Made by a program: the position numbers and the translations under genes. Under the pieces are notes generated by a model. It searched no databases. It saw only the letters and a list, made by a program, of their open reading frames with translations, and was not told the DNA's origin. Shown here in pieces: positions 36,641 through 48,599 of a DNA stretch of 64,000 nucleotides (its first letter is position 1; each line of letters opens with the position of its first letter). The stretch comes from Aquilaria yunnanensis (taxonomy: Eukaryota; Streptophyta; Magnoliopsida; Malvales; Thymelaeaceae): the NCBI GenBank assembly GCA_039654915.1, contig CM077593.1:78720501-78784500 (forward strand). The letters are read 5' to 3'.

Positions 36641-36654
36641 GAAAGAAAATGGGA
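36641..36654 (+). other. Polypurine tract before the 3' LTR
   Basis: GAAAGAAAATGGGA, purines except for one T, immediately precedes the first base of the 3' LTR. This is the expected plus-strand priming site. Confidence 0.7.
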
Positions 36655-37061
36655 GTTATTGGTAACATATGGGCCTACATAGGGCCCACAATGAACAAAG
36701 CCCATCGTAAGAAGGTCAGCAATAGGACATGAAGAGCCTAGCTCCAAACGAACTAAAGAGGAAACCTAGTAAAGATGAAAATAGAATCCCTTAATTATGG
36801 GAGAATTCCCATCTGGAAGTGATCCACTTTGATCTCCCACAACTATATAAGCTTCCTTCACTAATACCAAGGTACGAGAATTCACCTAGCATCCCACCAC
36901 TTTTGCTCTTACTAGAACTGACTTGATTGTTGGAGGGTTTTTTCGGAGAAAAATATCCCGCGGCTCTGACAATGTCTTTAGTTGCAAGATCTCTTATTCA
37001 TCACCCCTTAGAGCTTCTAAGCTAACCTAGTTTGGTTCACAAGATCCCACTTTAACTATCA
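36655..37061 (+). repeat. 3' LTR of the Tat-type element
   Basis: It starts TTATTGGTAACAT and ends CACTTTAACTATCA, where it runs into (AAT)n. It includes CTATATAAG near 36842 and CTGACTTGATTGTTGGAGGG at 36917-36937. Confidence 0.85.
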
Positions 37062-37093
37062 AATAATAATAATAATAATAATGATGATGATGG

Positions 37094-37124
<31 letters not shown>

Positions 37125-37126
37125 AA
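37062..37126. repeat. (AAT)n(ATG)n compound microsatellite
   Basis: AAT repeats pass into ATG repeats with one GTG interruption. It directly abuts the 3' LTR; the 5' flank of the element also has AATAATAAT. Confidence 0.95.
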
Positions 37127-37199
37127 ACTTATGAGGTGAAGATTGTTAAAAGCGATTTAGGAGAATAAAGAAAAAATGATGACTCTAAGTATAAGTTTG

Positions 37200-37553
37200 C
37201 TAGCCAATTCATTTTAATTTAAGTTAACTTAATTCAAAATAACTTATTTTTATTTTTACATCTTTGTTACCTGGAACCAATTTTATTTAAAAGCCAATAT
37301 TATATATATGAAAAAATTCATTTGAAAGTAAATTTTCATGATATTATTAAATTTTTTTAAATTTTTATTTTTAATGCCTAAAACTAGAAAAAATATAAAA
37401 ATTTATTAAGATTATAAAAATTGTATTTTTAATGGATTATTAAACCTACGTAATATTAAATTTTAAATAAAATAAGGTCCAGGTAAAAAGGATATTGAAA
37501 TAAAAATAAGTTATTTTGAATTCAATTGACTTAAGTTAAAACAAATTGACTAG
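37200..37553. mobile_element. Fold-back MITE, copy 1
   Basis: The two ends are inverted repeats of about 75 bp. Left is CTAGCCAATTCATTTTAA..., the reverse complement of the right is CTAGTCAATTTGTTTTAA..., and both reach TTACCTGG. The interior is AT-rich and non-coding. A diverged second copy in the opposite orientation is at about 46615-46925. Confidence 0.8.
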
Positions 37554-37559
37554 AGAAGT

Positions 37560-39200
37560 TAAAACAAATTGACTAAATCTAGTCAATATTGGTTAGGCAA
37601 ATAATAACATTTGAACCATTAATGTTTTTGCGTTCCCCTAAATTAGCCACTAACCTTTTTCTTAGTTAAATAAATGACTGATATTACTAACTTAGTCCAA
37701 ATTAACCATCATCGTTCGATACCTTCTAGACACACCCTTGCCTATGTCACTACCATCTACCACACCCCTACTAGTTATAGATTGTCACAAATGCCACCTT
37801 AACCTCACACCATTATTCTTAGGCATCATTACCTTCTGGTGACCCAATTGAAAAAAAAGCATGCTCAAATCAGGCAAAACACTACCTCCCTTCAATTGGT
37901 CGGCAATCCAACCTCATTGAAGCTCAACCATCGCCATCACTTGGTACCCAGGGCCGTTGACACTGTCTACCACAAAGCCTCAGTCAGTAGTTAGCCTTGA
38001 TTTGCTCTTCATGATAAGCCTAACCTTATTCTCTCCCTCAATTTGGATCTTCCTTTTTCTTCTCTAATTTCTAGCTTTGAGTGGGCTAGGTCAATGGTTG
38101 AAGTAAGGGTCATGATGATGTGGTCCTAAGGTGACAAATTGCAAAATTCATCTAATAAATGAATATGATGAATGAGATGTTAGATTCACAAATTTTAAAG
38201 ACATTAAAAGCAAAAGAAGAAATTTTATGGACTAGAAACGGTTGAAAATGACATAATATTCTTTTTAACTAACAAAGAGCGGCAAATCTAAGTCAGTTTG
38301 AAAATATTTATGGTTTATTCAACAAAAAAAAAAATCAGTGGCCAATTTGAACTAATTTACAAATATCAATGGTTTATTTTTTTTCCATATTGATTAATAA
38401 AACATTAAAGAGAATCCACTATTTTTTTAATCCTCTATTGATGGACTAACTCCATAAATAGTTTTATATTTTAAGTAATTTCTTTTTACATAGAAACATC
38501 TTTACAAGTATACAAATATATTATCTATTTCCCAAATTCTTTGTACCATTCATTTTTCAGCAATTAATCTATGATTTCTTATTTTCAACATTTTAGCATA
38601 TAAATGAAAAACCTTTATATATAAATGATAAATCAAGACCTACATTTTCTAAATATATTTTTTTTAATTTTTTTTCTAACAAACAATAATATAAATAAAT
38701 TTAAGTCAAATTAGTCAAAAAAGTCAAATGGAGCAAAGAAAGTGGGATGGATGGGGTAATTAGCACTTATGGGAAATTTGGAGCAGAGGTGGGATTGGAA
38801 ATCCTAACCTCTACCTTGTGTCCTAAGCCTCAACCACTCAACATGATAGTTATGTGTGTGAAGTACATTAAGAGCTATATTTCTCCCTAGTTATTTTAGT
38901 GATTAAAGAGATTTTAAAGACTTAGTTAAGACTTTATGGGTAGTTTTCATCCTTAAAATTTTGTGTTTGTTTTTCATCCTTAATCCCATTACTTATCCTC
39001 TCTTGGTTCAAGACCTTAAAATGATCTAAATCATTCTTCCTCTGAACGAAATCTGTTAACTTAGGATAATTATTAAATATTAACTGTAAAATAAGTTTTG
39101 AACAATTAATGAATACTTTAAATAATCAAATTTTTTTCTTTGTAAATCAGGTTTTATGTGTCACACCGCACTTGTATGGTAACTTATAATGCATAAGATT
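37560..39200. other. Intergenic DNA, no gene supported
   Basis: AT-rich sequence with short poly-A and poly-T runs. Segments at 37600-37720 and 38260-38400 share words such as AAATATTTATGG/AAATATCAATGG, suggesting old repeat DNA. I see no conserved coding frame. Confidence 0.5.
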
Positions 39201-39809
39201 AATTCCATCTAGCATAAGACTAAAACTCAACATCTTGTATGATACCAGGAATAAAATAATAAACCAAAAGAATGCTAGAAGCTAATAAGCGAAGAACCTC
39301 CCATGGTAAAAAGCTCATAAGCTAAAAGCTCATGGGCTATGAGCTCTCATAATATTGAAAAGATCGTCAGCTTAGGGCTCACACTACGAAGCTTGTAAGC
39401 AGATTCCATGAACTCAAAGTATTCAACATGTTGGCTAATACACAAAAGAAAAGCCGAAAGCAATTGAAAAAGACTCGAATCAAGGCTTAAGCTGAAAAAT
39501 TAGACCAAGAGCAACTAAGAGGCCCATCTAAGGGTTTTAATGAAGGCCCAGAAAACCAGGCCGAAGCCCAAAAAGCTCCACCAACCTGAAGGACTCCATG
39601 ACATAGAACTGTATCCCAAGACATGCTCGTGTCCAAGGTGTCAAACAAAGTAGTATATAAACTCTGTTTAGTTCACTTTTTAGGTATATTTTCTCTACTC
39701 CAATATTTAGCTCAGGACCTTAACTTAGAAATCTAACTTAAGCTTGGAGGGTTTTTTGTCGGTCCTCTAACCTCCATGAGGAGCTTGAAGATTGTTCATG
39801 GCTTGAGGC
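39200..39809 (+). mobile_element. LTR remnant with the CTAACTTAAGCTTGGAGGG motif
   Basis: Positions 39733-39757 match the LTR 3'-end motif seen in the Tat-type LTRs of this window. The preceding 500 bp are non-coding. Borders are uncertain. Confidence 0.45.
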
Positions 39810-40077
39810 TTAGGTGGTGTTTAGTTGTAGAAAATTTTTCCATTTCTCTTTTCTAAATTTTCTTTGATGAAAGTTTGAGTGTATTAAACTTTGAAAAATT
39901 CATGTGTTAAAATAGAAAACATCTAAACACAAGGTTTTCTATTTTATAACATAAGTTTTCCAAAATTTAGAAAACAAGGTTTTCTACATTTTAAAAACTA
40001 GCTATACACTCAAACTTTTATAAAAAAAAATTTGAAAAAAAAAATAAGAAAATTTTTCACATCCAAACGCCACCTTA
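39810..40077. mobile_element. Tourist-like (PIF/Harbinger) MITE with TTA target duplication
   Basis: The element 39813-40074 (262 bp) starts GGTGGTGTTTAG and ends CAAACGCCACC. These form an imperfect inverted repeat of about 28 bp. TTA flanks both ends (39810-39812, 40075-40077). The 3-bp TTA duplication and the G-rich, GTTTGGATG-like end identify a Tourist-type element. Confidence 0.85.
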
Positions 40078-40876
40078 GGGCTTAGGGGTTTTCACCTCGG
40101 GTTTAGCTCATGGGTACCTAATTGAAGAAGTTCATGAAATTGAACTCTAAAAACTCATAACTATCAATTTCATAAATATTTAGAAATTACAAGAGAACAG
40201 TTAATAAATTTATTTGGACTATTAAAAAACACAAATTAAAGAATAGGAATCTCATAAATTTTACTCTTTGCGTTATTCATACTTCTTACTTTACCATTTA
40301 TTTTTTATTTAAAGTTTAATCTCACACTTTACTGTAGTAGCTCTCAGCCTTTCACATGTGCTGAACTGAAAAGAAATTCAAGACTTGAAACTTGTGTGGC
40401 CATTTAGGTACAAGCTGAATTCTACCTTAAAATGTGTACTTTAAGATTCATTGACCAAATCAGTTCAATGAAAAAAGAAAGCCCAAAACGCTTTTTTCAC
40501 TTTTGAAACATATATTAGAAGATTCTGAGCATATCACGTAGAAGTTTTCAAAATTAATCTGAAACAAGACATCAAGAGTCTCTCTCACCAACATATGCAA
40601 GAGAAATTAAGTAGAAATTAGAAGATTATTACAGAACTAGAGAGGAATAAATTAAGGAAAAAAAACATGTTTTCTAGGCAAAATTAAAATGAATTAATAC
40701 TAGCATAAGGCTCTCATACAGATCAAAAGATCAAAACATTACAAACACTAGAATTTGCTAACAGGACCACGTGAAAGTTCAGAAAATTACAGAATGGACC
40801 CCTTTGTTCTCTTATTGACCAAAACCATGTACAGAATACAGATAAGGAAGAACCTTAAGTAGTACCAAGAACCAAG
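40078..40876. other. Downstream region of the 154-aa gene
   Basis: AT-rich, no open frame of note. The proximal part (40700-40876) is the likely 3' UTR of the minus-strand gene. Confidence 0.5.
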
Positions 40877-41341
40877 CTACACACCCCTTGCCGCCGCCGG
40901 GAACGACAAGGCATGCAAGGGACTCGCCCTCGGAGACCGCGGCACTGGCGGCTCCGCCAGCTGATTCCCGTAGCTATCATAATATATGACCCCTGAAAAC
41001 TCCAGCGGCTGGCATTTCTCCCCCATTAAGATCGCCTTCTGCCACAAGCCACCATCCGCGAGCCCTCCGTCCTGATCTTCCTGGCCCCTCACACCAACCT
41101 CATGACCCCCTCCTCCTTTCTTCTGGATGAACGTGATTGCCTTGCTGCTAATGTTCGCCACAAGGTGCTTCGACCTGGGCACCAAATCGGCCCCCATCGG
41201 CCTCTTGGAAGCCTGTTTGGGCGTTTGGCGGGCGTGACGGGCGCATAGAGCGACAAGGGCTGAGACCGAGACGAACAAGGCAAGTGCTATAGGGAGGGAG
41301 CCACAGTAGTTGGAGACATGTCCAAGTATTGGCCTTGCCAT
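40877..41341 (-). CDS. Small single-span membrane protein of unknown function (154 aa)
   Basis: An intronless frame encodes 154 residues. Residues 13-33 (CGSLPIALALFVSVSALVAL) form one clear membrane span. The middle is basic, then glycine-rich (75-98). The C-terminus has a compact block, WQKAILMGEKCQPLEFSG (100-117), then VIYYDSYGN and a proline/serine-rich tail (PRSPRASPLHALSF). The GC content is far above the flanks, typical of a real plant exon. A TATA box lies about 60 bp upstream. The C-terminal block looks like a conserved motif seen in unannotated plant proteins, but I cannot name the family. No neighbour suggests a role. The short N-terminus before the span fits a type III or signal-anchor topology; this is inference. 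Confidence 0.8.
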   Translation of the reverse strand: MARPILGHVSNYCGSLPIALALFVSVSALVALCARHARQTPKQASKRPMGADLVPRSKHLVANISSKAITFIQKKGGGGHEVGVRGQEDQDGGLADGGLWQKAILMGEKCQPLEFSGVIYYDSYGNQLAEPPVPRSPRASPLHALSFPAAARGV

Positions 41342-41401
41342 TTGGAAGGTTTGGTTTAGTGATTTGTTTTGGGGTGGGGGGGATAATTAATTGGGCAGTA
41401 C

Positions 41402-41409
41402 TTATATAT
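41402..41409 (-). promoter_or_regulatory. TATA box of the 154-aa protein gene
   Basis: The minus strand reads CATATATAAG, about 60 bp upstream of the start codon at 41341. Transcription would start some 30 bp before the ATG, giving a short leader. Confidence 0.5.
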
Positions 41410-42126
41410 GTCTAATAATTGATTAATAACAGGGCGGTGGAAGGTGGGAAGGCAAAAGCAATGGTTTGTAATGTTTGAGGATTTTCTTAATGGTTAGCAG
41501 CAAATGTTTGGCTTATTGATTTGTATATATATAGCTTTTTCTATTGTCTTCTGGTGGATACGTTTGGTCATTAAACAACCGCATTTTATCAACTTGTTGG
41601 TCCACTATGTATGAATTGCCACCGTTTTATATAAAATACTGATATTTGAACACGAATATTAGTAATGTCACTTTTTTCAAGTGTCTTATGATTGTTCGCT
41701 TTGTTTTTTCCATTATCCGTGGTTGAAGCATGGGAAGCACCATTTTAAGATTTTTTTTCCTTTAACATTTAGGATTAATAATTTTTTCTTTTGGGTACAT
41801 GAGAAGGAGGTTAATGATGTTATATAAAAACTTGAACCTTGAACTTCATGCTTTAGATTTTTGGGATTAATTTTTTATAATTTTTTTTATTGGACTTTCT
41901 TAATTGCGCACATAATATGGGAAGAGTGCCACGCGTTTTCATTAATAAAAAAAGATGGACACGTATCAATTTCATTAAATTTTTTGTGTTAAAAGAAAAA
42001 GAAAAAATGGAAAAGCCCACAAATGATAAATTTAAGAATTTAAAAAGAAAATCAGGTATAGATAAATCTTCTTCGAAAGGACTCTCTCTCTATCTCTCGG
42101 GTCAGAGATGGCGTAAGTTGAAAAGC
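41410..42126. other. Upstream intergenic DNA
   Basis: AT-rich with several homopolymer runs. A short open frame at 41890-42135 is lysine-rich and low-complexity and runs into a transposon end, so I do not call it a gene. Confidence 0.5.
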
Positions 42127-45100
42127 ATAGATTAAGCCTAAATGCCTATTGCTTTCCTGAACTACGGTAACTCGTACAACTTGCCCCCTAAATTATAAAA
42201 TGCATCAATTCAAACTTTGAAATTTTACAAATCGGTTACTTTAAGTCCTTTAACTCAGCCTAATCATCATGTGAGAGCACAAGATTGTGATGCCGCCCCC
42301 CGTCTTTAACGGAGTAACAATGCTATCCTTCACTTTTCTCTTCTCCCACCTCCACTATGCAGCAACAGCTTCCCTTCGCCCCCTTTGTCGCCCCATCTTC
42401 GCCCTCTACAACCTTTCTAAAACCTATTAACCTTTTATCAAATCTATTGCCATTTTTAACTGCCCAATCTGCTCCCACTCTTCATGATCTTTCACCACTT
42501 CCCCATAGATTGTAACTCTTCATTCATGAACCACCTCCAAATTAGGTCCCCAATCATAACCCCATGCAACAATTAAGGGCCAAATTCTCCATATTTATAC
42601 TAATCGTATGGGTGCGAAGATTCGAGTTGTCTTTGTCCATGAACCAAACCATTTGATCATAATCGAGTCTGATTGTTTATACATTATTACAAGACAGAAG
42701 ATTATAAAAAACCTTATCATGTTGAACTCCAATGTCACCCACAAGTATGTAGTATCAATTGTAGTTGTGGTGAATTAGGTGCCAATCTCATGGAGTATTG
42801 TTTAGCAAAAATTCTGCCAAGTACTAAAGTATGGTGACCATAAATTAAGCTAGAGCAAACAAATAATGGAAACAAAAATAAGAAGCTAAACTACCAAAAT
42901 TGTGGATCACCGAATCATCAAATTAAACCACTAGAACAAACTATTCTAAACACATATTTACAAGATTTCTAAATAGTGTTATCCAAATATGTTGCTACAT
43001 AGACATAACTTTGTCACAAGTTACTAGCTACCCAAATCATACTTCATGGTAGTTGTAGATTGCCGATTAGGTCCTTAGAACCTCTTAGATATTTTTATCC
43101 TAACAGGTTGTCCTAGGAACCCTTAAGCTTAAGTTTTCCTCTAATGCCTTGTAGGAATGATATAGCTCTTCTAAATTTATCAATTACCTAGGCTCTATTA
43201 GCTCTCTTCCATCCAAGGAAACCTTTTATGACTCTTTTTCTAAGTCTAGCAAGTAGGTCAGCACAAGTGGCCAACAAATGAAGAACACATTCAAGCATAA
43301 GATAAGAGTGCAAACAAATCATGGAAATAATAAATGGGTTATGTATTAACAAGCATCAAATCATCAGAAATAGTTCACAAGATTCATAGAAATAACAAAA
43401 ACTTTACACATATTTACAAAAAATATTAACCTAAAAAAAGAGTTAAAGTTAAAAGAACCAAATTCAAGAAGAAATCTATGTTATAGAAGAGTTCTCACTT
43501 CAATCCAAGCAAGAATTTCTATTCAATTGGCTTCTCAGCTCTCTAATCCATGAAAACCCTAAAAAATACAAGCAAAAAACACATTTGAAAGGTGTGGGGT
43601 TGAAGGGGATCTTCTCTCGTAATTGTTGGCTAATGGTTTTTAAAAATAAAGCAGGTATTAGATCAATACCCCGATGCTGGGACTCGCTAACTTAAACATC
43701 TTTTAGTATTTTGACTATAACTTTGTACACATAGGTTTGATTAAGAAAGTTTAAGTACCAACATGAAACTAAGAAGAATGGGTACAATTATCATAATTGC
43801 TCCAGAGCTAGAAAATGCAAGAATGATGTGAGAATTTGGATTGCAAATTGAAACTTTGTTCATCCTCATGTTTCTTTCTTCCTTAAAATTGCCTTTTTGT
43901 TCCCCTTGTGCTCCACTTAATTTAAACTATAAAAATAATACAAAACTAAGTAAAAACATATATAAACATCTACAAAACTGTACAAAAGGTGGCCAAAAAT
44001 ACATAAACTTTGTCGATGTATTAGAGCTCATCCTCAGAGAAGTCGTTGGCATGGTTTTTCCCTGAGTTCTTAAGGCGATAGAAGAGTGAATTAGCTAGCT
44101 ACTATGACTTTTGTTGTGACTTTTACTCGGCCTATCGCCACAGCTTCCAGCTACCATCAATATGACATGGTGATAGGCTGCTTAGCTTCTTCTTACGAAT
44201 ATCATGGAGTTGGGCACAAGAATCATCCTTATGCTCGCAAGAAGAATTGGCTTGGGTGTTAAAGATAAAAGATAAGGGTGAAAAGGAGAACAAACATAAT
44301 TCATGTGACTCCACTAGGGACTAGTCTAGCCATAAAAGAGGTTTGGTTTTCTTCTTTTTCTTTATTTGTTTGTTTCTTGCTTATTGACTTGATGTGTTGT
44401 TTTTTAGGTTCCAACACACACACACTTTGGCATGCATAATGAGCTTAATAACCAAACTCACTCCAACAAAGTTTTGTAAAAAATACTCGGATTAGGATAG
44501 TCGCGTGAGACACTACTCTCCACGCTTTCTTTAATCCGTAGTAGTAAGTAGTGTTGTCCGAGTGTGATAATAGTCACTCTATAGGACCGTGAAAGCTATG
44601 ACTTAAATTAATCCATCCTCACATAACCCTTGTAAGTGAGGAATTTAGCCTTTTCTAATCCGATAGGACTTAGTAAAGTGGATTTGGCAACTAGCCCAAA
44701 ACCTATCCTTCAAAACAGCTACATATGCATATAGCGACCATAAATCCATCCATTAGGATTTCCATAATTAGAAATGTATTTTCTTAGTTAATTCACTTCA
44801 TTGTTCTAGTAACTTTTTTTTAATGTTATAATACCAACCTTAATATCATATAATATTATACCAATGTTACTAACCCTTTCATCATCACCATAGGCATGTT
44901 GTTGTTCGACTACTTTTGTTGCTTTGATTTGTTTGTTTTTGCTAAAAACATGATGGTGGTCTTTCTATTAATGAATGGTATTAAAAGGTAAAAACTTGGC
45001 TAAGGTAAGTCAAGCTTAAATTGTGTAAAAGATGAGGGTCATGTTTGAATGATATAAAAGAAGAGAGCCAAGTTTCAACAATGTAAAAGAACGGTCTTTT

Positions 45101-45725
45101 AATGCCACCCATGAGTATATTTGATTGCCTTAGAAACACGATAGTACTAATCCTGAGCCTACCACCTTTTCTAAATGGTTGAATCTCATTTGTTACCCCC
45201 TAACTATTTTGATAGTTTTCTTTTGAAAAACTCAATGGAGAACAACCTTGATTGCATCACTTTATTCAAATAACCCCAAATCTTGTCCACTACCTTTGAT
45301 TCTTGAGAACTTGTTTTCTTTTCTTCTAAATTGCCTTTGTAGGATTTTAGTCTAGAATCCATAGCTCACTTTTATTTTTTTAAAATTTTTTCTTCTCTTT
45401 CATTCTCTATTTTTATTTTTATTTTTGTGCTTTAACTTTTGCCTAGATTGTATTGAAGGTTTACAGCTCAGCGAGCCCTTATGTTTTTTTTTTTTATTTT
45501 CCATTTTTACTTTTTTTTTTGTGAGCTACACAAATGTATACATAGTTTTTCCTTTTTACCAATGGATGGGTGTGAGATCGCAGATGTTAGATCCTTGAGT
45601 CAAATGACCAAAGTGACCGCGTTATCAAAATTCAGGGTTCAAGTTGATGTAATTTATAGTTTAGGGGGTTACTTGTGCAAGTTACTATAGTTCAATGGAG
45701 TAATAGGTATTTAGCCCATAGATTA
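42127..45725. mobile_element. DNA transposon (MULE- or hAT-like) with long TIRs and 8-bp target duplication
   Basis: The element is 42135-45717 (3583 bp). Its left end (AAGCCTAAATGCCTATTG) and the reverse complement of its right end (GGGCTAAATACCTATTAC) are related over about 150 bp, including AACTATAGTAACT- and CCCCCTAAA-type blocks. Identical ATAGATTA flanks both ends (42127-42134, 45718-45725). Long TIRs favour a Mutator-like element; the eight identical bases would also fit hAT, and a ninth base differs. The interior shows no transposase domain and is AT-rich, so it is non-autonomous or has swallowed other DNA. Confidence 0.75.
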
Positions 45726-46614
45726 TTAGCAAGGTGTATTGGGGGGCTGTTCGATTACTTTCAACAAAATGCTCTTTTTTAAAAGAAATTGTTTTTTATC
45801 TATTTGTATAAACCCTAAAATGTTTAACGCATGTGGTAAATCTATATATTCATATGTAAGTCCGGAAGAATCACGGTTTAAATATTATAATTAGAGGCAT
45901 TTTCACTTTAATCAGCATATGCAATATATTTAAATGTATTTAAATATATTTATTCCCAATCTTTTGCCCTAGTGGTTAAGGACCTAAATAGATATGATGA
46001 AGGTCCAGAGTTTGAACCCTAAAATTCTTATTTTTCACAATATGTCTTATAAAATTAGTTCAGTTGTCATTCTCGTCTCAAAAAAGTTCCAAAAAAGTTG
46101 GCAAGCTCTTTTTACTAATTACTATGTAATATATCTCTTTTTGTAAATTTTTATAATGCTTATTAATATTAAAAAAAAATTATTCATTTCCTCTCAAAAC
46201 TTTTAATTTGTAATTAATTGTACATAAAAAATAATTTTTTTTACCAGAAGGACATCTGTTGCATTTTGAAAACAACAATTTTTTATAATATTTTTCTTCT
46301 TAAATTACATAGAAAATGAAGTGTTATTTTTAAAAAAAATATATAGTTTGTGTGAGCGATGGCTGAAATTTTTTGAGTAACAAATGCCACGGTCCGGGAA
46401 GTCTAAAGGATAAAGAAAGTCTACGCATGTCGACTAGCAAACCGATTCAACGGTCAAGAAGTTCTTTTGGTAATCTCACGAACGATCAGAAATAATCATT
46501 AAAAAAAGAGAGGTGAACGTAATCAAGCAAAAGTTGACTTTTTTACTGAGAAAATTCAATGCGTCTCAAAAAATAAACAAGTTAAATTGACATTATATCT
46601 TACAAATTTGCACC
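45726..46614. other. AT-rich intergenic DNA
   Basis: No gene, RNA or bounded transposon is seen. Several poly-T and poly-A runs occur. Confidence 0.5.
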
Positions 46615-46925
46615 TAATCCCTTTTAATTTAAGCAAATTAACTTTGAAAAGACTTATTTTTATTTGTATATTTTTTTTATCTAAAATTAATTTTAATTAA
46701 AAAATAATATTATATAACCGCAATAATCTATTGAAAATACAATTTTTATGAATTTTTCTAGTTTAAGACATTAATAAGTAAAAATTTTAAAAAATTTAAC
46801 AAAATTATAAATATTTACTTTCAAATGGATTATTGCTTCTATATAATATTAGAAATTTGTTTCAAATACAAAAGATATAAAAATAAAAATAAGTCAGTTA
46901 ACTTAAGTTAAGATGAATTTATTCT
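46615..46925. mobile_element. Fold-back MITE, copy 2 (reverse orientation)
   Basis: The reverse complement aligns with 37200-37553 over its central part. Shared blocks include TTAACTTAAGTTAACT, ATTTGAAAGTAAAT and AAACTAGAAAAA. The terminal repeats are more eroded than in copy 1, so the ends are approximate. Confidence 0.7.
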
Positions 46926-46929
46926 TTAT

Positions 46930-48590
46930 TATTATACTTTATACCCAAATCAATATTAGGCTATTAGTATTAACCTACTTAAAAATGATAATTAATTATT
47001 ACTTCGCATAAATAATAAAGGAAATTGTAGTAATGAATATATTTTATGGAATCAATTTCACATGCGAATGACATCTGTGTGCCGTACGAGGTAAAATGCT
47101 AAATATGCATTATAAAAAAAAAAAAAAAAAAACCTCACATGGTCATTCCCTTAGGTCTTTGTACGATGGCAGCGAAAGAAAAACGATGGTAACTTCTCCT
47201 CCTTTTTCGATTCACGAGGGCGGTGACAGGAAGGGTTGGCAGCGGGCTGGGTCACGATGGGACAGTGTCCACAACTGCTGGATGAGTGGATGACCTGTGG
47301 CAGTAAAGATGGTTGTGAATCTAGGACTGAGAAAGGTGGGGATGGATTATGTGGACGATCTGATGTTATTGTTGGCTAGTAATACATGGAAATGCATGAT
47401 GAGGACGAGATGGGATTATCCGGGTAGGCTAAGACGGTTGGCAGTTGTAGAGCAGTAACTAAAAGTAGTGGTGTGTGCAGGGCGCAGGCGCCATAGGTGA
47501 AGTTTAGAGTTATAGTGGGCAGGGTAGTAAAAAGTAGGGATGATTCCTTATTTGTATATAGACAAAAGAGGCGAATTGCCCATTCAATTTTTCGTAATAA
47601 GCAGATCAGTCATTATTGTTTTTTTACAGTTAAATCTATCAAAGTTATATTTTAACTTAAATAGCTCATTTTCATTACAGTTGCCATGATGGATAATGAT
47701 GCGGCAAATTTTAGTCTATGTGGCAACCTTATGTGGACAATGACATGACATAATTTTTTCCTAACTTAGCCCTAAGCTTTTGTACCCACAACAAATTTTC
47801 ACTAAACTTTATTTCTTTTCTCTTCCACCATCCTCTTAGCCTTAAACTTTGACCTACTTAGGCTCACTCTAATAATCAACAGTTGCAAAAGGGCCATTGT
47901 TACAAATTTCCCCCAATTTAGAACAAAACTTAGCCCTCCTTTGACCACCAATAGTTGCACAAGGGCTAAAAGAAGAAACTTCAGAGCTAGGTCTAGGTGA
48001 AGAAGTCAACGATGAAGCAACTCTTGTTGGAGAAGAAGCCAAAGCCTTGGCGCCCTCCTTTGAGTTTGACTTCTTGCTCAGGGCAAAAGCCAACAACTCA
48101 ATGCTCGACGGTGCTTTAGCCAAAACCAGAGAAAAACTCTTAGGGAGCAGCTTTCGGTGCTAGAGACGATAACAATTTTGCCAGAAGGGTGCTTATCGGT
48201 ACTAGAACAGCCTCCTCCAGCACGCCCTCTAACATCAAATGTAATGTACCTGTCCTGTTCATTATAGGAGACACCGACCCACTCTATTCACTTGGTGTCC
48301 TGAGCAAAATTTAAGGAAAAATTAAGGGAACTAAATTGCTAGTTTTTAAGGAAAGATGCCACATCTTTGTTCATCATCCTGGATCACCTAAAGAAGATGG
48401 CAATGCTGAGCAAGCCTTTTCATGAAATTTTGTCGTGTGGACACTTAACTAGCTTTGGCTATGAAATGAAATGAAGAAAAGAAAATGACTAGAGTAGTTA
48501 ATTTCCTGCATTAATATTCCACATCTATAATCCGTTAATTTCTTTGGGGATAATGATGAATAAATAGAGAAATACTCTGAGTAATCTGAA
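46930..48590. other. Intergenic DNA with transposon-like stretches
   Basis: 47560-47780 resembles the end of a DNA transposon (CATGATGGATAATGATGCGG, TGTGGCAACC). No partner end was found. The open frame 47869-48123 (-) is rich in Ser, Ala and Pro and is not recognised. Confidence 0.35.
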
Positions 48591-48599
48591 TTCTAGACT

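Larger units (their letters stand above)
27079..37061 (+). mobile_element. Complete, decayed Tat-type Ty3/Gypsy LTR retrotransposon (~10 kb)
   Basis: Two direct LTRs of about 406 bp bound the element. Inside, in order, are a PBS-like site (27486-27503), gag (to about 28610), protease (about 29090-29440), RT (about 29600-30310), RNase H (about 30440-30880), a second RNase H (about 30890-31220), integrase (about 31400-32330), a region with antisense frames (33350-35865) and a polypurine tract (36641-36654). A second, archaeal-type RNase H and antisense ORFs before the 3' LTR are known traits of the Tat lineage. The LTRs differ at well over a tenth of positions by eye, so the insertion is old. 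Both flanks carry AAT repeats. Confidence 0.85.

Noticed and set aside
41890..42135. 81-codon lysine-rich plus-strand frame
   Set aside because: AT-rich low-complexity sequence that runs across the left end of the inserted DNA transposon.
47869..48123. 84-codon Ser/Ala/Pro-rich minus-strand frame
   Set aside because: Composition is low-complexity, there is no recognisable motif and transposon-like DNA surrounds it; I could not support it as a gene.
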